From contig JAGBBT010000050.1 of NCBI GenBank assembly GCA_017938365.1, forward strand, positions 1 to 64,000: a DNA stretch of 64,000 nt. Reading direction: 5' to 3'. The stretch's first letter is position 1; the number at the start of each line of letters is the position of its first letter. The stretch comes from Treponema sp. GTDB lineage: Bacteria > Spirochaetota > Spirochaetia > Treponematales > Treponemataceae. Below are positions 52,094 through 60,570 of the stretch, one piece after another. The position numbers and the translations under genes were made by a program. The notes beneath the pieces are model-generated. The model did not search any database and was not told the origin of the DNA. It was given only the letters and a program-made list of their open reading frames with translations.

Positions 52094-52925
52094 TTAAAGC
52101 CCTTACAAATTTAATAAATGATTTATAACATTCGAATTCTTTTTCTGAATTAACTACCAACATACCTCTAGCACTATAATTTTTATATGAAAGAGTTTTA
52201 GGAACAAAAATTGAGCTACCGCGGTGACCCCAACAATCAATCTCATATATTGTTACATCATCTTTATTGTCAATACTACAAAATAAAGGTTCACGATTAA
52301 GAATACGAATTGATTTTGAAGACTTTGTTGTTGAAGGTGAAATAAAATCATTATAAATTTTTGAATAATCATCAACATCTTTCACGTTTTTAAATGTAAA
52401 ATCTTTCATTAAGATATGAATATTTTCAATTGTTTTATCTTTAATATGTGTAAGAAATACATCATTATTATAAGATGATTTCAATTCATCTAATGCGGAT
52501 TCAAAAGTATTTTTTGTTCCCATTCCTTTTGATAAAATAAGATGTAAACAATAAAAATCGTCAGTTATTTTATAAGCAAAAACATATCCATAAAACGGCT
52601 CAAATGGAGTGGCGAATGTATTTTTAATTGCATCCAAGTCATACTTTGGAATTTCATTATTTATAATACAACACATGTGTCCAACAATTGCTCTACTAAC
52701 ATAATGTCTTTCATCCGTAAAAAATGATTTATAATCAATGATTTTAAGGTACTTAGCATTAGTTTTTTCAACAATTCCAATAGTAAGAGTCATTGAACAT
52801 TTTGCGTTATATGAAGTATCTAATACAGCAACAACATCTCCAACGTGAATTTTTCGTTCAAGTGCATCATTATGAGTAAATTTTGCATCAATTTCATTTA
52901 ATATGGAATTAATCTCGGTTTTCAT
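52083..52925 (-). CDS. Hypothetical protein, 280 aa (HVGD family)
   Basis: Paralogue of the gene at 51314: MKTEINSILNEIDAKF start and ERKIHVGDVVAVLD block, then LTIGIVEKTNAKYLKI. The C-terminal region ends SARGMLVVNSEKEFECYKSF. No catalytic motif seen. The pair probably arose by tandem duplication and is co-transcribed. Confidence 0.6.
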   Translation of the reverse strand: MKTEINSILNEIDAKFTHNDALERKIHVGDVVAVLDTSYNAKCSMTLTIGIVEKTNAKYLKIIDYKSFFTDERHYVSRAIVGHMCCIINNEIPKYDLDAIKNTFATPFEPFYGYVFAYKITDDFYCLHLILSKGMGTKNTFESALDELKSSYNNDVFLTHIKDKTIENIHILMKDFTFKNVKDVDDYSKIYNDFISPSTTKSSKSIRILNREPLFCSIDNKDDVTIYEIDCWGHRGSSIFVPKTLSYKNYSARGMLVVNSEKEFECYKSFIKFVRALNEN

Positions 52926-52954
52926 ATATAAAATTTTATACCTTTATTAATTAA

Positions 52955-52996
52955 AAAAATAAGCTCACTCATTTATAAAATAGCGAGCTTATTTTT
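52955..52996 (-). terminator. Terminator
   Basis: AAAAATAAGCTC/GAGCTTATTTTT stem, 18-base loop; ends the transcript of the gene at 53009. Confidence 0.8.
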
Positions 52997-53008
52997 AAAG
53001 TTTAAATA

Positions 53009-53901
53009 TCAAACGTGATAATCAACATATGATTCTGTTAAAATATTTTGAATTGATTTATCTTTATTAATCCACGAGCAATGATTTCCAACATAAAGCG
53101 GTTTAAGTGTTGCTGTTTCAAATGTTGCACAAATTCCAATTGTCATCATATATGCATGAATAAGATGAGTTTTTTCTGTATGTTGAGAAGAAAACCATTT
53201 ACATGTAACATTTTTAAAATATGTATTTCTAATATCATCTCCAGATATAATAGAAATCTTTTCTCCATTATCTAACACATATACCATATATCTTTGTTTT
53301 TCATCAGCTGCTCTAAAATACTTTTCAAATTTTGAAACAATTAATGAAAATTCTGGATATTTTTGATTAAACAAAGGAGAATTTGAAGTATTACGTTCAA
53401 CTTCTACTTCAATAGAATAATCATCACTTACTAAATCAATACAATATTGACCTTCAGCAGCAATTTTATCTGTTCCTTTATATACAAGACCGAGGATGCG
53501 AAATAAGATTTACATTGAAATATCTTTTAAAGAAATCTATTGTCACATTTCTAGTAAAACTGTCATCATAAGTTCTTTTAGTAGAATTTAGATTTTGTAT
53601 ATTATAATTAATTACAGGTTTATCTTGATAAAGACCTGGGTTATTTGTTTTAAATGACGGATCAATATTTTCTAATACTGAAAGATTTTTAGCATCAATT
53701 TCTTTAATTGGAATACCAAAGTATGGAATTTTTCCATAATCTTCGTAATCGTCATTTTTTGTTACAAAATAGATGAATGTACTTTGTTTAGGAATAGTGT
53801 ATCCATATGGATTTTTAGTCGCTGGAATTGCAAATGTGTTGGGTGCTGTTACTTTAGGAATATAAGTGTAACCGATTAAATTTGATTGTTTCTCTTTTCA
53901 T
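53009..53901 (-). CDS. Hypothetical protein, 296 aa, two CGG +1 sites
   Basis: MKRETIKFN, in-frame CGG at 53872-53874 with a stop five codons on; skipping the C gives KFN-G-YTYIPKVTAPNTFAIP. The next in-frame CGG at 53490-53492 is followed by a stop three codons on; skipping gives LISHP-G-LVYKGTDKIAAEGQ and the remaining 160 codons to SYVDYHV. Ribosome site AAGGAAACATAAAA. The middle region lacks a known domain. A terminator closes the gene. The literal reading gives a 14-residue peptide. Confidence 0.8.
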
Positions 53902-53964
53902 TTTTATGTTTCCTTTTTGATTAAAATGTTAGGATTTTTGTTTAATAGAAGCATATAAAACACA

Positions 53965-53999
53965 AATGCTTCTAGATCTATTTTAAACCTAGAAGCATT
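53965..53999 (-). terminator. Terminator
   Basis: AATGCTTCTAG/CTAGAAGCATT stem, 13-base loop; downstream of the AbrB-like gene. Confidence 0.8.
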
Positions 54000-54021
54000 A
54001 TTTTAAAAATAATTATAAAAA

Positions 54022-54675
54022 TTATTTAGGTTCAATAATGACACCTTCATAGGTGTTATACATTTTTACCTCATCACCTTCACGAAGGCCAAGCGTTTTT
54101 GCAACATACAGCTGAGCATGATCTTCAAGATTAACTTCAGATGTAAGATCTACTCCGTTCAAAACAATTTCTTTACGTTCTGGATCACGAAACACCCAAG
54201 TGTCAGTTGCATCGATATCAAATTTTACTCGAATGTCACTAGGAATATAAATTCTTCCCTGTGAATCAATTGTAGTATAATATATGAGTTCATCTTCATC
54301 AGAATCATCAGAATCGTTATCAATCTTGTCATCTTCGGATTCATCTTCAGATTCTTCGACATACTGTTCATCGGATTCCGCCTCAAGAATATCCGAATCA
54401 TCATCGTCTTCGGCCATCTCCGGAACATACTCAATATATACGGTACCATCCGGCCTTCTTACAAACTTCTTTTCGAGTTCAATATTAAGATTATCTGCAA
54501 CATCTTTAATAATGCTGTCGATTTCTTCGCGAACGTCGCGATACCTCACATATTCACCAGTTCGACTCCTTGCAGATGTAAACACATCATACTTGTTGAC
54601 ATTAACGAAATCATTGAGCATGCGTTCAACAATTTCAGTTACTTCTTCGAACATTCTGGCACTAAGCTTGGACAT
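54022..54675 (-). CDS. Early protein with AbrB/SpoVT-like C-terminal domain, 217 aa
   Basis: A helical N-terminal domain with many charged residues, an acidic Asp/Glu/Ser linker (about residues 92-132), and a C-terminal swapped-hairpin-like domain: YYTTIDSQGRIYIPSDIRVKFDI is the typical SpoVT/AbrB start. Such domains bind DNA as dimers, as in antitoxins and transition regulators. Behind an early promoter. A transcription regulator of the phage or host is likely. Confidence 0.65.
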   Translation of the reverse strand: MSKLSARMFEEVTEIVERMLNDFVNVNKYDVFTSARSRTGEYVRYRDVREEIDSIIKDVADNLNIELEKKFVRRPDGTVYIEYVPEMAEDDDDSDILEAESDEQYVEESEDESEDDKIDNDSDDSDEDELIYYTTIDSQGRIYIPSDIRVKFDIDATDTWVFRDPERKEIVLNGVDLTSEVNLEDHAQLYVAKTLGLREGDEVKMYNTYEGVIIEPK

Positions 54676-54726
54676 TTACAACCTCACTTTTTAAAGTTTT
54701 AAGTTTTGTTTTACGGTTATATTAAT

Positions 54727-54754
54727 AAGATAGTTAAACTTGCATAAAAGTTAT
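54727..54754 (-). promoter_or_regulatory. Early-type promoter
   Basis: ATAACT, 16 bases, TATCTT; upstream of the AbrB-like gene; overlaps the end of the RNA ligase gene. Confidence 0.55.
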
Positions 54755-55800
54755 CTAGAATTCAGAAAAATTTCACGAAGTTTAATGATGCTTGTATTAG
54801 AAAGAAAGTTTTTATTTTGTTTTTTGCACCAGCCAATAAATTCTGTTCCAACAGGGTCCTTACACCATCCGAGAGGAACATTGTGGCCTTTTGCAATTCT
54901 ATCTTTTACACTTCGAAGATTTTTCCAGAATTTGTAAAAATGATTTTTAAGTTTGAACATGTAATTATTTGCATCTTCAAATACAAATCCTTCACGTTCA
55001 TCATTTGATTTTGATTCATTTAGAATAAAGTCTTTCAAAGTCTGAAAATCATTAAATGTTTTAATCAATTCTTTGATTTTGAAGTTGAATTTTTTCGCGA
55101 TTTCACATTGTTCTTTATAAGAGAGAGGAGTAAACTTAACAAGACGTTTTACTGCGCCAATAAGAACAATTTCTTTCTTGTCATATTTCACAATATGCGG
55201 ATCATTAATTGGATCAATAACTTCAAAAATCAAGCAAAGATTTTCATTTTTTAAGAATGTTTTAAGATCATTTTCATCGCCAGTCCAATTAGAAACAAAA
55301 ATTTCTTTGAACCATGTAGAATAATCAGATGAAGTAGATGACTTAGAACAAAATACAAGTGAATCACTCATGGAATCATATCCAAGCATTCCAAGATATC
55401 CATTATACTTTTCATATGCATATACAGGATATTTGATATTTTCTTCAAGCCAGCTTAAAGTGTTAAACTGTCTTTCTTCAAAATTGAAAAACTTATCATA
55501 TCCGCGTGCAACAATTTCGTTTGAAGTTGTATTAATAAACAATCCACGTGCAATTTTAGAAAGTTCATTCCATTTTCCTTTAAAGAAAATATCACGACTA
55601 AAATTAAACGAACATACGTTAGGAATAGAAGTTTCTCTAATTATAATTTCTTTTGGATATTTTTTCATTTCAGAAATAATATGTTCAACCGAAGCAGAAT
55701 CAATTCCGCTTACATTCTGTATATTTTCAGAAAGCTTAGCTTTCCAAGGATTAATAGAAGTTTTAAATACGTCATTTTTGTACAGATAAAAATTAAACAT
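54751..55800 (-). CDS. T4 Rnl1-like RNA ligase, 349 aa
   Basis: Adenylation motif EKYNGYL (about residues 118-124; lysine of KxNG), upstream IARGLFINTTSNEIVARGYDKFFNFEE, LIFEVIDP (motif III/IIIa area), REGFVFE (motif IV) and FKLKNHFYKF (motif V). The order fits RnlA of T4, which reseals tRNA cut by host anticodon nucleases. Behind an early promoter. No in-frame CGG. Adjacent early genes and the Rnl2-like gene at 57021 suggest an RNA-repair set. Confidence 0.88.
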   Translation of the reverse strand: MFNFYLYKNDVFKTSINPWKAKLSENIQNVSGIDSASVEHIISEMKKYPKEIIIRETSIPNVCSFNFSRDIFFKGKWNELSKIARGLFINTTSNEIVARGYDKFFNFEERQFNTLSWLEENIKYPVYAYEKYNGYLGMLGYDSMSDSLVFCSKSSTSSDYSTWFKEIFVSNWTGDENDLKTFLKNENLCLIFEVIDPINDPHIVKYDKKEIVLIGAVKRLVKFTPLSYKEQCEIAKKFNFKIKELIKTFNDFQTLKDFILNESKSNDEREGFVFEDANNYMFKLKNHFYKFWKNLRSVKDRIAKGHNVPLGWCKDPVGTEFIGWCKKQNKNFLSNTSIIKLREIFLNSR

Positions 55801-55827
55801 ATTATTGTCTTTCTTATTTTTTAAGTT

Positions 55828-55855
55828 ATAATAGCAAAATATGATAAAAGTTACA
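55828..55855 (-). promoter_or_regulatory. Early-type promoter
   Basis: TGTAAC, 16 bases, TATTAT preceded by TGC; upstream of the Rnl1-like gene. Confidence 0.65.
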
Positions 55856-56342
55856 GAGAATCTAAAAAATTTATAAAATTTAGCATCTTAGAATGATACG
55901 GTGTTTGCTGACCTGTTTCAATTTCAAGTAAGCGTTCAACGTCTTTTCTTAAATCACCAATCTTTTGATAAAATAATGATTTTTGTAAAGTGTTTATTGT
56001 ATTTGGATATTTTTGATCTAATTGTTTTTTACATGATAAAATTATATCAGGCATGTATTCAATAAAAGTCAGTACAAATTGTATATTTGAAAAACTAAAA
56101 TCTATATAATTATCAACAGGGAAACGATCAGCTAATAATGGAATAAATTTGCTGTGAGAAGCCATAAAATAATTGAAAAATATTTTATAAAAAACATCAT
56201 CTAAATATGGCTTTATTTTTGGTAAAATAGATGCACAATTTTTCTCATTAAAAAATTGTGCATAATAAGAAATATTTCCACTATTTAATGAATCGATTTC
56301 ATTTTGATAAAAAAGTAAATCATTAATAGTATTGTAGTTCAT
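55851..56342 (-). CDS. Hypothetical protein, 163 aa
   Basis: All-helical, aromatic-rich (MNYNTINDLLFYQNEID, DDVFYKIFFNYFMASHS). Loosely similar in build to the 205-aa gene at 61249, where YHRYPHVFLSD echoes SKFIPLLADRFPVD. Two bases after the 228-aa gene. Function unknown. Confidence 0.55.
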   Translation of the reverse strand: MNYNTINDLLFYQNEIDSLNSGNISYYAQFFNEKNCASILPKIKPYLDDVFYKIFFNYFMASHSKFIPLLADRFPVDNYIDFSFSNIQFVLTFIEYMPDIILSCKKQLDQKYPNTINTLQKSLFYQKIGDLRKDVERLLEIETGQQTPYHSKMLNFINFLDSL

Positions 56343-56344
56343 TT

Positions 56345-57031
56345 TTAAAAAAAGATAAAGTATTTCATGTTTTCAAGTTCATTAAAATATAACTTTACAA
56401 ATTTCATAAAATAAATAATAGCATCATCATAAGTCATATGACATGGTGCAGGATATTTAACAGTTATTCCATTTAATTTTTCGCGTGAACCAGCTTCAAA
56501 ACACTCAATATTCATTTCATGCTGTGAAATATTAATTGAAAAAGCGTACTGTTTTTTCCATTGTACAACAATATCAATAGTTTTATTGTTTACAACATCT
56601 GCATAACATTCAAATTCATCATTATTTGGAAGTGATTTTTTAATCGCTTTTAGAACTTTTTTAAAATTATGTACAATAAACTGATTAGGCGTTTTTACCA
56701 TGTCAAATACGACATCATTATTATCAGTTTCTAATAAAACAACTGCTTTATAATCGTTCTTTTTATACATGGTTAAAACAGAACAAATCATATGCATAAA
56801 TTTACGTTTATGATTTGTTTTAGAAAACATATTATAAAATTTGTTTTTATATTTGTATTGAACATGCGTAAGATCAACGATAAACGCATCAAATTTATAT
56901 ATGTATTTAACATCAACAATCCCACAAACAACAAGGTTGTTATTATTACAATATGAATGTAACAGGTTTGTTAAACTCTTTGATAATTCATTCGAGATAT
57001 CCTTAATAATGTCTTTATCTTCAGTCAGCAT
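56345..57031 (-). CDS. Hypothetical protein, 228 aa
   Basis: Alpha/beta composition with strands VCGIVDVKYIYKFDAFIVDL and YKAVVLLETDNND; overlaps the start region with the Rnl2-like gene upstream by 11 bases, so the two are translationally coupled. A role with the RNA ligase is possible by position only. Confidence 0.55.
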   Translation of the reverse strand: MLTEDKDIIKDISNELSKSLTNLLHSYCNNNNLVVCGIVDVKYIYKFDAFIVDLTHVQYKYKNKFYNMFSKTNHKRKFMHMICSVLTMYKKNDYKAVVLLETDNNDVVFDMVKTPNQFIVHNFKKVLKAIKKSLPNNDEFECYADVVNNKTIDIVVQWKKQYAFSINISQHEMNIECFEAGSREKLNGITVKYPAPCHMTYDDAIIYFMKFVKLYFNELENMKYFIFF

Positions 57032-58094
57032 TATATTTCTCCTTGTTTATAATGTTAATAAATACCGGACGAATCCAATTCTGAACATGCTTCTGAAACT
57101 TTTTAGTAACTCGAGAAAAAGTAAATTCTTCTACTGTATGGGTTTCTTCAAGTTCCTTAATCTTTTTTTCATAATCTTTATTAAATTCTTCAAAAAGATC
57201 TTTCATAAAAGCACCCATAATTTTTCCAAAATCTTTGGAAGTTACACTTCCAATTTTAGAAATAACAGAATAAAGACGAGATTCTGTCTTATATTCATCA
57301 AGCCATCTAAAAGTCATATTTTCAACGTCAGTTAGATCACGCTCAGGTTCCTTTGGTGTTTTTCCAGTTTTTGCTGACATTTTTTCTTTAAACTTATCAT
57401 TCTTGTTTTTAATAATAAGTCTAGAACCATTTGGAAGCCAAATAGGATAAAACGGCTTAATAACAACACCTTCAGTAATATTGTTATCAATCGGGGGCAA
57501 TCCGAACAATGTCTGAGCAACCGGATCCTGAAAGTCATTAGGATAATCAAGACAATCTTTCAGTGTACCAGTTTTCACCACAATGCTTCTGGTTAGATTT
57601 ACTGCTTTGCAAACTTTATCAAAAGTTTCTTCATCAAGATAATATCTCTTGTTTTCGCAATCAACAATAGAAATATCAAATGCGTAAAAGAATACAAATG
57701 GAGCGTACTGAACTCTTGCCTGTACAGCACTAACATTTTCTTTAGGAACATCTGGATGATTATATTTTCCTCCAGCAAGTTCGCCATAAACATTTACTTC
57801 AACAGCACCAACTAGAAGATTTTTAATTTCTTTCACTTTTTCGGGAACGTTGTCTCTTCGCATTGCAGATTCCCAATTGTAAAAATTATCTCCTCTCTCA
57901 AGTTCCATGGTTCGTTTAGAATAATGAAATTTATTATTTTCATCAATAGAAACACAGAAATTTGCTCCATCAACTTTGACAGAAGCAACATATTCAATCA
58001 TTGGATTGTCATGTCCAAGTTCATGAATTTTATTAAGAAATTCAGTTCTATAGCTGTTTTCGATTTCATTATATTTTTTAAATTCAAATTTCAT
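57021..58094 (-). CDS. Rnl2-like RNA/DNA ligase, 357 aa
   Basis: Motif I SVKVDGANFCVS (about residues 38-49), then KRTMELERGDNFYNWE, VYGELAGGKYN (motif III), FYAFDI (motif IIIa), ITEGVVIKPF (motif IV) and RLIIKNKNDKFKE (motif V), all spaced as in the T4 Rnl2 family that seals nicked double-stranded RNA. 357 residues, near T4 Rnl2 length. Second RNA ligase of the window. No in-frame CGG. Confidence 0.88.
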   Translation of the reverse strand: MKFEFKKYNEIENSYRTEFLNKIHELGHDNPMIEYVASVKVDGANFCVSIDENNKFHYSKRTMELERGDNFYNWESAMRRDNVPEKVKEIKNLLVGAVEVNVYGELAGGKYNHPDVPKENVSAVQARVQYAPFVFFYAFDISIVDCENKRYYLDEETFDKVCKAVNLTRSIVVKTGTLKDCLDYPNDFQDPVAQTLFGLPPIDNNITEGVVIKPFYPIWLPNGSRLIIKNKNDKFKEKMSAKTGKTPKEPERDLTDVENMTFRWLDEYKTESRLYSVISKIGSVTSKDFGKIMGAFMKDLFEEFNKDYEKKIKELEETHTVEEFTFSRVTKKFQKHVQNWIRPVFINIINKEKYNAD

Positions 58095-58560
58095 TTTTTA
58101 TTGCTCCTACAGCGGTTTTTAACATAGCCTTTACTTGTTTTTGAATTTCATATTGTATTATATACTGTAAATTTTCAACACCAAAATTATCTATAAATTG
58201 CTTTCTAACTTCTTCACGAATTTCATTTCCTACAGTGTAGACAATTTGTTCTTTTGCATATTGTCTAGCAATTTCAATAATATCATCACGAAATGATTTT
58301 GAAAAATGCGTAGTATTGACCACCAAATTTAGCTTATTGTTATTAGCAGGATTAACTTCATATTTTACATCACAATTTTCAAGATGTTTATTCAAATTAC
58401 GGACAAATGAATCTATCAACGCATAATAGGAGCCTTTAATAATTTTATCAGCAATTTTATCGATGACACTATTGCTAAATTCAACTTTAAAATCTGGATG
58501 CTCGTCAAGATATTTGAAAAACATTTCCGCATCATTATTTGTATCAAATATTGTTTTCAT
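58084..58560 (-). CDS. Hypothetical protein, 158 aa
   Basis: Charged helical protein (NNDAEMFFKYLDEHPDFK, EQIVYTVGNEIREEVRKQF, IIQYEIQKQVKAML). Overlaps the Rnl2-like gene by 11 bases and precedes it in the transcript. No family recognised; possible oligomerising helper. Confidence 0.55.
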   Translation of the reverse strand: MKTIFDTNNDAEMFFKYLDEHPDFKVEFSNSVIDKIADKIIKGSYYALIDSFVRNLNKHLENCDVKYEVNPANNNKLNLVVNTTHFSKSFRDDIIEIARQYAKEQIVYTVGNEIREEVRKQFIDNFGVENLQYIIQYEIQKQVKAMLKTAVGAIKNEI

Positions 58561-58572
58561 ACTTATTCTCTT

Positions 58573-58986
58573 TTAATCAATAATGTATTCAATTCCATTA
58601 ATATGAAGACAATGAATATTATCAATAACACACTGACGATAGCAACCCCTGCTACCATCTGCATTTACAACATCCATATCAAAATATTTGAGTCTTCCAT
58701 CTTTCATGGCTTCTTCGCCAGATTCTCCAATAAACTTTCCCTGTCCAGGTTTAGTGCAATTCTTAGGATTTTTAACACCAAGCTGAACACGACTATAACG
58801 TTCTTTACTCAAAACATTTCCACAAATGGGACATTTTTCGAGATTATTCCATTTCTGATTGGACTTTCCACAATGCTCACATTTTGCAGCTTTTCTGGTA
58901 AACACAATAGAAAACATCCGACCATTGGGAATGTCATGATTGATCATCGTATAAAGTTCATCTTTCGAAATATGAATGCTGTTCAT
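58573..58986 (-). CDS. SH3-like early protein with two zinc knuckles, 137 aa; CGG read as Arg
   Basis: DIPNGRMFSIVFTRK start matches small phage SH3-like proteins in which NGRMFS is conserved; two zinc knuckles CEHCGKS and CPICGNVL are inserted. The Arg of NGR is CGG (58918-58920) and the frame continues unshifted through both knuckles, so CGG is read here as arginine. A +1 skip would end soon. Directly behind an early promoter. Confidence 0.75.
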   Translation of the reverse strand: MNSIHISKDELYTMINHDIPNGRMFSIVFTRKAAKCEHCGKSNQKWNNLEKCPICGNVLSKERYSRVQLGVKNPKNCTKPGQGKFIGESGEEAMKDGRLKYFDMDVVNADGSRGCYRQCVIDNIHCLHINGIEYIID

Positions 58987-59026
58987 AATTGTGTCTGCCT
59001 TTTTTAATTTTGCTGTTTATAAGTTT

Positions 59027-59054
59027 AAAATAGCATAACGACTTAATTTGTTAA
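59027..59054 (-). promoter_or_regulatory. Early-type promoter
   Basis: TTAACA, 16 bases, TATTTT preceded by TGC; upstream of the zinc-knuckle gene. Confidence 0.75.
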
Positions 59055-59058
59055 GCTG

Positions 59059-59361
59059 TTATGAAGCATAAACAATAATTTCATATCTTCCAGATGGCAT
59101 TTTATACCAAGAAAAGACAATAATTGAGTCACCCACAATATCATTTTCTTTTCCATAGTTAATATGCGTTTTGCCATGATCTCCACAAAAGAATGCACAA
59201 AACTTTGTACCATCTTCATCCAGCAATTCAAATTCATACTTTTTCAAGCATTCATTAATTTCCGCAATCGGCAGCTTGTCAAAATAGCAGCTGCCATTCT
59301 TTTTAATAAGTTTAGAAAATTCTTTATTCAATTTCTTTCTAATAGCAACTGTAGTTTTCAT
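59059..59361 (-). CDS. Hypothetical early protein, 100 aa
   Basis: MKTTVAIRKKLNKEFSKL start, then a small alpha/beta domain with CAFFCGDHGKTHINYGK and SIIVFSWYKMPSGRYEI. Single gene between two early promoters. Function unknown. Confidence 0.6.
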   Translation of the reverse strand: MKTTVAIRKKLNKEFSKLIKKNGSCYFDKLPIAEINECLKKYEFELLDEDGTKFCAFFCGDHGKTHINYGKENDIVGDSIIVFSWYKMPSGRYEIIVYAS

Positions 59362-59390
59362 ATTAACCTCTTTTATTTGTGTGATATATT

Positions 59391-59418
59391 AAAATAGCTA
59401 AAATACCACCAAAATAAA
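59391..59418 (-). promoter_or_regulatory. Early-type promoter
   Basis: TTTATT, 16 bases, TATTTT preceded by AGC; upstream of the 100-aa gene. Confidence 0.65.
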
Positions 59419-59420
59419 CA

Positions 59421-59457
59421 AAAAAAGAGCAAATATGATAAACATTTGCTCTTTTTT
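59421..59457. terminator. Bidirectional terminator
   Basis: AAAAAAGAGCAAAT/ATTTGCTCTTTTTT, 14-bp stem, nine-base loop; ends the gene at 59486. Confidence 0.85.
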
Positions 59458-59485
59458 ATCAATTAAAACTAAGATTTAGTGTAGA

Positions 59486-59899
59486 TTAGCTATTACGCCA
59501 ATCAACGTTTTCTCCGCGAAACCACATTTCACGGCCATTTTCGTAGTTACGTTCACAATAATTCTTACGCTTTTCAGAAGCATATTTTAGAATTGAATCA
59601 CTGGAAATTCCTGTACGAAGGCTAATAACCGCCACCGCGTCATTCAAATCCTTATTGAATCTTTCATGAGAAATTTTATTCCATGTTCGAGGATGCATAA
59701 TTTCATGAATACGGTTAAGAGCAGAAGTTGACTTTGAATCAAGAGTTACAACAGTCTGATCATCTCTGGTAAAATCCTTAGGATTGACATGAAGTCCAAG
59801 GTGTTCATCACAAACAAGCTGCTTGTGGTGAGTAATGTTGTTACATCCAGGAACTGAACAAATACGGACGTTGAACTTCGTGGTAGAATTGAAACACAT
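59486..59899 (-). CDS. Early protein with zinc-binding N-terminus, 137 aa
   Basis: CSVPGCNNITHHKQLVCDEH (about residues 14-33) has CxxxxC...C..H spacing of a small zinc finger. The C-terminal part is helical (LNRIHEIMHPRTWNKISHERF). Upstream -10-like AT-rich sequence overlaps the end of the next gene. Unknown function. Confidence 0.6.
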   Translation of the reverse strand: MCFNSTTKFNVRICSVPGCNNITHHKQLVCDEHLGLHVNPKDFTRDDQTVVTLDSKSTSALNRIHEIMHPRTWNKISHERFNKDLNDAVAVISLRTGISSDSILKYASEKRKNYCERNYENGREMWFRGENVDWRNS

Positions 59900-59930
59900 A
59901 ATGCTTCCTTTCGTTTTGTTATATTGTTTT

Positions 59931-60161
59931 TTACAACATCGTAATAATGTTGCTGATAATCATATCGAGTTTGTTATTGTCGTATGCAAGAATAAAATCT
60001 TTTACAAAATCACGCCTGATACAAAACCGCTCTGCAAAATCAGAATCAATATTTTCTTTCAGCGAATTAATAAAAGATTCTTTACGTTCGGGATTAGCTT
60101 TTTGAAACGCAACAATAAGATCAAGTTCATTTGTCGTAGGATTAAGAAGAGCTTTCAACAT
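59931..60161 (-). CDS. Small helical early protein, 76 aa; CGG read as Arg
   Basis: MLKALLNPTTNELDLIVAF...SDFAE-R-FCIRRDFVKDFILAYDNN. The Arg after FAE is CGG (60027-60029), and AGG and CGT follow within four codons; the +1 frame stops after nine codons. So CGG is read normally. Richer in GC-ending Arg codons than the rest of the window. Directly behind an early promoter. Confidence 0.6.
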   Translation of the reverse strand: MLKALLNPTTNELDLIVAFQKANPERKESFINSLKENIDSDFAERFCIRRDFVKDFILAYDNNKLDMIISNIITML

Positions 60162-60200
60162 TTTACCTTCACCTTTATTGTTGTTATTGTTTATGTATAT

Positions 60201-60228
60201 AAAATAGTAAACACCAAATAAAAGTAAA
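60201..60228 (-). promoter_or_regulatory. Early-type promoter
   Basis: TTTACT, 16 bases, TATTTT preceded by TAC; upstream of the 76-aa gene. Confidence 0.7.
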
Positions 60229-60241
60229 TCATTAAATAGAA

Positions 60242-60521
60242 TTATTTTTCAATTATTTTAACTAAATGAGCATTTGCATATTTTCCGAGTTATTCCATTT
60301 TCAATCCATTGACCACGTACTGTTGAATTTTTTCTAGTGCTTAACTTAGCCATATGAGTTTCATCGTGCTCATCTTTAAATAAAATGATTTTTCCACTAT
60401 CACATACTTTGTAGATTGTGCCTTGACATAATTTATCTCCATCACGATATGAAACACTCATGCCAATATCAGGAATAACACTTACATCAATTCCGTTTAT
60501 ATTTTTTTGCTCTTTTACCAT
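60242..60521 (-). CDS. Small beta-barrel-like protein, 92 aa, one CGG +1 site
   Basis: GIDVSVIPDIGMSVSYRDGD...CQGTIYKV resembles small barrel domains like the HVGD pair. In-frame CGG at 60285-60287 follows WIENGIT; the literal end is the unnatural RKICKCSFS, whereas skipping the C gives GIT-G-KYANAHLVKIIEK and a TAA at 60242. Both readings reach a stop, so this site is less certain than the others. Late promoter (TATAAATA) upstream. Confidence 0.6.
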
Positions 60522-60546
60522 AACAAATGTAACTTCTGTCTTCTCT

Positions 60547-60558
60547 ACTATTTATAAA
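60547..60558 (-). promoter_or_regulatory. Late promoter
   Basis: TTTATAAATAGT, exact TATAAATA, 26 bases before the start at 60521. Confidence 0.75.
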
Positions 60559-60570
60559 GTTTAACGGAAA

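Noticed and set aside
2797-60287. All CGG frameshifts as sequencing or assembly error
   Set aside because: No shift lies in the abundant A/T homopolymers where errors concentrate; 22 of 23 are exactly at an in-frame CGG before a glycine codon, and two are conserved between diverged paralogues. Raw reads are still the decisive test.
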